Positions 5,853 through 8,396 of a stretch of DNA of 8,396 nt are shown here, in pieces. The DNA is taken from contig DBLC01000046.1 of assembly GCA_002297935.1 (NCBI GenBank), positions 11,345 to 19,740 on the forward strand, given 5' to 3'. The first letter of the stretch is position 1. Each line of letters begins with the position of its first letter. The stretch comes from Dialister sp. UBA734 (GTDB taxonomy: Bacteria > Bacillota > Negativicutes > Veillonellales > Dialisteraceae). Under the pieces are notes generated by a model, which had not been told where the DNA came from, did not search any database, and saw nothing but the letters and a program-made list of their open reading frames with translations. The position numbers were made by a program, and so were the translations under genes.

Positions 5853-6025
5853 AGGTTATTATTTTACTGATTTCAGATATCTAACAAAGAACGATTTTCA
5901 TAGTAAAAGGGTTATAAAGGGTTATGAGACTACCGTAAATCTCATAATCTTTTATAACCCTTTTAACCTTTTACTTACCGAATCATTTCGTTGTTAGACC
6001 AATGAAATGAGTAAAATAATAACCT
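5853..6025. repeat. long palindrome, copy 3 (GGTTAT-type)
   Basis: A 173-bp inverted repeat. The outer stem is a perfect 16 bp (AGGTTATTATTTTACT at 5853-5868 with 6010-6025). Next come ATTTCA and CTAACAA boxes matched on the other arm (TGAAAT and TTGTTAG). The inner stem is 21 bp (5909-5929 with 5940-5960), whose only two mismatches are G-T, so plus-strand RNA would keep it paired. The loop is 10 nt. It sits between the convergent hicB-like and gltS genes, like copy 2. Unlike copy 2 it has no flanking heptad arms or GC hairpins. Confidence 0.85.
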
Positions 6026-6065
6026 ATTACCACACAAGGAAAAGGCTCATGTGAGGTAACAGGTT
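6021..6065 (-). terminator. hairpin terminator of gltS
   Basis: AACCTATTACCACAC (6021-6035) pairs with GTGAGGTAACAGGTT (6051-6065) with two mismatches around a 15-nt loop. On the minus strand the stem begins nine bases after the gltS stop and is followed by ATTATTTTA. Its AACCT arm is the same five bases that close the 5853-6025 palindrome, so the two structures compete. Confidence 0.6.
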
Positions 6066-6074
6066 ATTGAATCG

Positions 6075-7298
6075 CTATTTCAATAAATTCATAAACACCA
6101 TCAATATAGACGCATTGAGGAAGTCTACACCGAAGGCGCCGATGAGGGGGATGACGAAGTAGGCTGTGTGGGCAGAGCCGTAGCGTTCGCACATGGCGTT
6201 CATGTTGGCAATCGCGTTTGGCGTAGCGCCTAGCCCGAAGCCGCAGGTACCGGACGCCATGACGGCCGCTTCGTAGTTTTTCCCCATGACGCGGAAAATG
6301 ACGAAGTAGGCAAAGAAAGCAATGATGGACACTTGAATGATCAAGGTCACAACCAGCGGAATCGCCAGGGCAGAGAGCTGCCACAGTTTCAAACTCATGA
6401 GAGCACAGGAGAGGAAAATATTGAGGCACATGCCGCCTAGCACTTCACATTCCTTTTGGTAAATGCCGTAGGTGTAGGTCATTTCTGCTATATTTCGGAT
6501 CAAAGCCGCTACAATCATGCCGCCTAAGTATCCTGGGAAGACCAGGCCAATGTTGGTAAAGAACTGACTCACCAAGGTGCCCAGGCCCATGGCGAGAAGC
6601 AGTTGACCAAAGGCGTACATGAAGTGGTCCATGTTCAGATAGTGAGCAGCCGCATCTTTCACTTTATGTTTTTCTGGAGCAGCTTCTTCGGCTTCTTCGG
6701 TGGGGATTTTTTCATCTTCCTGAGAAACCAGCTGGTATTTCCGTACCAGCATTTCCCCGATGGGGCCGCCGATGAGACTGCCGGAGACCAGACCGAAGGT
6801 GGCAGCCGCAAAGGCGATGGTGGTGCCATTCATGAGTCCCAGTTCTTCCAAGACCGGTCCGAAAGAACCGGCGGTGCCGTGGCCACCGACCAAAGGAATG
6901 GACCCATCCGCCAAGCCCATGAGAAGATTCAATCCGAAAAGATGCGCCATGGATACACCGACTATATCCTGGATGGTAATCAGAATGGCTACCATGGCAG
7001 CCATTTTCAAAACCAGGATGCCCCCGCGGCAAACCAAACGTAGACTGGCCATGTAGCCGATACTGGTGAAGAAAAGGTTCATACACCAATTCTGCATCAC
7101 CGTGTCCTGGCTATAATTCCAAATGCCTTGGGTGTAAAGAATGCAGTTGACAATGGAAAAAATGGTGCCGCCGATGACCGGAGCGGGGATGCAGTATTTC
7201 TGTAAAAAAGAAATGCGGTTTTTCAAAAATCCCCCGAGAAAAAAGATGGCCACCGCAGCGGCTAGGGTTTGATACATATTGAGTGAAATATTCATCAT
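6075..7298 (-). CDS. gltS: sodium/glutamate symporter, GltS family
   Basis: A 407-residue integral membrane protein of the ESS (GltS) family, close to the ~400-residue length of E. coli GltS. It imports glutamate driven by the sodium gradient. Hydrophobic segments run throughout, in two halves separated by a charged cytoplasmic-type loop (about 192-216, rich in Glu and Lys). Family signatures in both halves are present: GSIPLVGGHGTAGSFGP (132-148) and GFGLGATPNAIANMNAM (353-369). FLQKYCIPAPVIGG (31-44) and RVMGKNYEAAVMASGTCGFG (336-355) also match the family closely. Two ATGs open the gene; AGGAG (complement of 7307-7311), eight bases ahead, supports the first. It has its own strong promoter (7332-7360) and terminator. 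The divergent lrp-type gene is the likeliest local regulator (inference). Glutamate is the expected substrate by similarity only. Confidence 0.95.
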   Translation of the reverse strand: MMNISLNMYQTLAAAVAIFFLGGFLKNRISFLQKYCIPAPVIGGTIFSIVNCILYTQGIWNYSQDTVMQNWCMNLFFTSIGYMASLRLVCRGGILVLKMAAMVAILITIQDIVGVSMAHLFGLNLLMGLADGSIPLVGGHGTAGSFGPVLEELGLMNGTTIAFAAATFGLVSGSLIGGPIGEMLVRKYQLVSQEDEKIPTEEAEEAAPEKHKVKDAAAHYLNMDHFMYAFGQLLLAMGLGTLVSQFFTNIGLVFPGYLGGMIVAALIRNIAEMTYTYGIYQKECEVLGGMCLNIFLSCALMSLKLWQLSALAIPLVVTLIIQVSIIAFFAYFVIFRVMGKNYEAAVMASGTCGFGLGATPNAIANMNAMCERYGSAHTAYFVIPLIGAFGVDFLNASILMVFMNLLK

Positions 7299-7331
7299 TT
7301 AGATAGCTCCTGTTTAAATTGATACTTAAAA

Positions 7332-7360
7332 AGTATAATCGAATTTTATAAATTGGTCAA
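7332..7360 (-). promoter_or_regulatory. sigma-70-type promoter of gltS
   Basis: On the minus strand TTGACC (complement of 7355-7360) is followed by a 17-bp spacer and TATACT (complement of 7332-7337). This is the best promoter in the window. Predicted start is near 7325, giving a leader of about 27 nt. The 54-55 bp tandem repeat begins only a few bases upstream of the -35. Confidence 0.8.
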
Positions 7361-7363
7361 GGA

Positions 7364-7660
7364 AGGAATCGGGGTTCTGCAACGGTGACATGGCTGATGG
7401 AACATGGAGATGGAGCGTGTATCTGAAGGTTCTGTAGCGATGGAATGGCTAGAGGACATAGAGCGGATGCGTGTATCAAAAGGTTCTGTAGCGATGGCAT
7501 GGATAGAGAAACATGGAGAGGATGTGTATGTCAAAAGGTTCTGTAACGGTGGTGTGGCTAGTGAAACATGGCGATGTATCAGCTCTCAAAAGGTTCTTGC
7601 TTCGAAAAATCGTTTGATTTTCACTGGAGCGAGAACCCTCAGAACCTTCAGAACCCTTAG
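7364..7660. repeat. 54-55 bp tandem repeat with inverted AGAACC boxes
   Basis: The box GGTTCT occurs at 7373, 7428, 7482, 7537 and 7592, spaced 55, 54, 55 and 55 bp. Between boxes the units share GTARCGRTGG, ATGGCTAG and GAAACATGGAGA-like segments and a GTGTATC start. The fifth unit degenerates after the box. It is followed by three AGAACC boxes at 7632, 7641 and 7650 with a 9-bp period. TGAAGGTTCTG (7424-7434) is perfectly inverted as CAGAACCTTCA (7640-7650), so alternative long hairpins can form. The block fills the gap between the gltS and lrp promoters. The uneven 54/55 spacing breaks any reading frame, so it is not coding. Confidence 0.8.
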
Positions 7661-7691
7661 CACCTTGTATCGGAAATAGACTTTATTTTCT

Positions 7692-7721
7692 CTAACATGT
7701 AACAGTCTGATAGTGTATAAT
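7692..7721 (+). promoter_or_regulatory. promoter of the lrp-type gene
   Basis: TATAAT (7716-7721) is a perfect -10, with CTAACA (7692-7697) as a modest -35 at an 18-bp spacing. A partly symmetric TAACATGTAA lies at 7693-7702, overlapping the -35, and could be an operator site. The leader would be about 55 nt. Confidence 0.5.
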
Positions 7722-7782
7722 AAAGCCAATATTGGTTATACATTTGTTATTTATAGCAATAGGCGAGAGAAGCGAGGCCATT

Positions 7783-8232
7783 ATGATACCAAAATCATTA
7801 GACGATACGGATATAAAAATTATTTCTGAACTGCGGAAGAATGGTCGAATTTCTATGACCGAATTGGGGAAGCGGGTGTACCTGACCAGCCAGGCAGCGA
7901 AGAATCGGTTGGAACGGTTGCAGGATTTGGGCATCGTACAGCGCTATACGGTCAATGTGAATTGCCCGGTTTTTGGGTATGCCATTCATGGAATTTTTGA
8001 ACTGACCACTACGGAAGAAACGAAACCGTCATTTCTGCACTTCGTAGAATCTACGGAGTTCCATATTCTCCATTGCTATGAAGTGGATGGGGAACACCAT
8101 TTCTTCATCGATGCCCATTTCGACAGTGAAGAGTCCATGGCTGCTCTGGGCGAAGCCCTGCAGCAATTCGGCGACCTGGTGGTCCATCCGGTGTCTGCAG
8201 AAATCCACAGCCAGCATCCGGTAGACGAATAA
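7783..8232 (+). CDS. Lrp/AsnC-family transcriptional regulator
   Basis: A 149-residue protein, typical length for the family. Residues 6-52 form the N-terminal HTH (LDDTDIKIISELRKNGRISM at 6-25, then TELGKRVYLTSQAAKNRLER). Residues ~64-140 form the RAM ligand-binding domain, with the HCYEVDGEHHFFIDAHF segment (97-113) in the place of the family's GxxD-type strand. Such proteins form dimers or octamers and sense amino acids. A TTG 17 codons upstream (7732) extends the frame, but GAGG (7774-7777) five bases before the ATG at 7783, and the normal N-terminus LDDTD, favour the ATG. Divergent from gltS, so control of glutamate uptake is plausible but not shown. The stop is followed four bases later by a mosaic repeat. 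Confidence 0.92.
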   Translation: MIPKSLDDTDIKIISELRKNGRISMTELGKRVYLTSQAAKNRLERLQDLGIVQRYTVNVNCPVFGYAIHGIFELTTTEETKPSFLHFVESTEFHILHCYEVDGEHHFFIDAHFDSEESMAALGEALQQFGDLVVHPVSAEIHSQHPVDE

Positions 8233-8235
8233 AAA

Positions 8236-8396
8236 ATAATGCGAAGTGCGTAATGCGTAGTGCGTAATGGTTGCCGGCGAGCACACCGAATTACTCTTAT
8301 ACCTACTTTTTAAATTGCTTATGTATCCATTTCTATATGCTCGCCGATAAAAAGGGTATTGGAGCGCTATATGAATTGTGCGCCCCTTCCTTCATT
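8236..8396. repeat. mosaic inverted-repeat element after the lrp-type gene, cut by the window end
   Basis: The left heptad arm (about 8238-8269, GTGCGTAATGCGTAGTGCG) starts a few bases after the stop. The core is a 9-bp inverted repeat CGGCGAGCA (8275-8283) with TGCTCGCCG (8338-8346). Then comes the GGGCGC-type hairpin (8361-8367 with 8380-8386) and CTTCCTTCATT, which in the other copies leads into the right heptad arm. Positions 8347-8386 match the complement of 5109-5148 closely, so here the GGGCGC module is on the right side and in opposite orientation. The right arm lies beyond the window. Confidence 0.75.
8275..8346 (+). terminator. possible terminator of the lrp-type gene
   Basis: The perfect 9-bp GC-rich stem CGGCGAGCA / TGCTCGCCG closes a long 54-nt AT-rich loop. 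It is the only strong hairpin just after the gene, but the loop is long and the stem is followed by ATAAAAAGGG rather than a T-run, so it is a weak call. Confidence 0.3.

Noticed and set aside
7364..7660. CRISPR array
   Set aside because: The whole 54-55 bp unit is repeated, with no alternation of constant repeats and unique spacers, and no cas gene is nearby.
7404..7679. 91-codon frame with an 18-residue internal repeat
   Set aside because: It results from the 54-bp spacing within the tandem DNA repeat. The 55-bp units shift the frame, there is no good ribosome binding site, and the protein repeat breaks after two units.
7732..7782. TTG start extending the Lrp-type protein by 17 residues
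   Set aside because: The extension is hydrophobic and unlike the family's N-terminus, it begins just 11 bases after the -10 box, and the ATG at 7783 has its own GAGG site.

Overview
The window carries six convincing protein genes separated by unusually large, repeat-filled intergenic regions. They are a LysR-type regulator (+), a monofunctional peptidoglycan glycosyltransferase (-), DNA gyrase subunit B (+), a HicB-like protein (+), a GltS-family sodium/glutamate symporter (-) and an Lrp/AsnC-type regulator (+). The short, insertion-free GyrB, strong AAGGAG-type ribosome binding sites and the gene mix suggest a bacterium of the Firmicutes. A Negativicutes member close to Acidaminococcus, with a moderate-GC coding sequence and a glutamate-centred metabolism, is my best guess. 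That assignment is inference only. No tRNA, rRNA, CRISPR array, transposase or phage gene is visible.

Layout. Positions 1-527 hold no gene: heptanucleotide repeats, a shared 18-bp motif and a long palindrome lie ahead of the lysR-type gene (528-1442). That gene converges on the glycosyltransferase gene (1772-2698, minus). The gap between them is entirely filled by one 335-bp nested inverted repeat whose outer ends contain both stop codons. The glycosyltransferase gene and gyrB (3129-5078) are divergent, with two extended -10 promoters bounded by inverted heptad arms. A second nested element with a strong hairpin terminator follows gyrB. The hicB-like gene (5410-5793) then converges on gltS (6075-7298, minus) across a third long palindrome. 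gltS and the lrp-like gene (7783-8232) are divergent, separated by a 54-55 bp tandem repeat. The window ends inside another nested element.

The genes mostly stand alone rather than forming operons. The clearest functional pairing is the divergent gltS/lrp-type pair, where the regulator may control glutamate uptake (inference).

The most interesting content is the intergenic architecture. (1) Three ~173-192 bp palindromes share conserved GGTTAT-rich outer and inner stems, while their middle stems differ in sequence from copy to copy but stay self-complementary within each copy. (2) A mosaic element is built from GTGCGTA-type heptad arms, GC-rich hairpins and exchangeable cores, placed 0-8 bp after stop codons. 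(3) A second heptad family (AGTCACN) lies on the 5' side of genes. (4) A 54-55 bp tandem repeat lies upstream of gltS. Together they resemble a REP/BIME-like or STRR-like repeat system that I cannot match to a named family.
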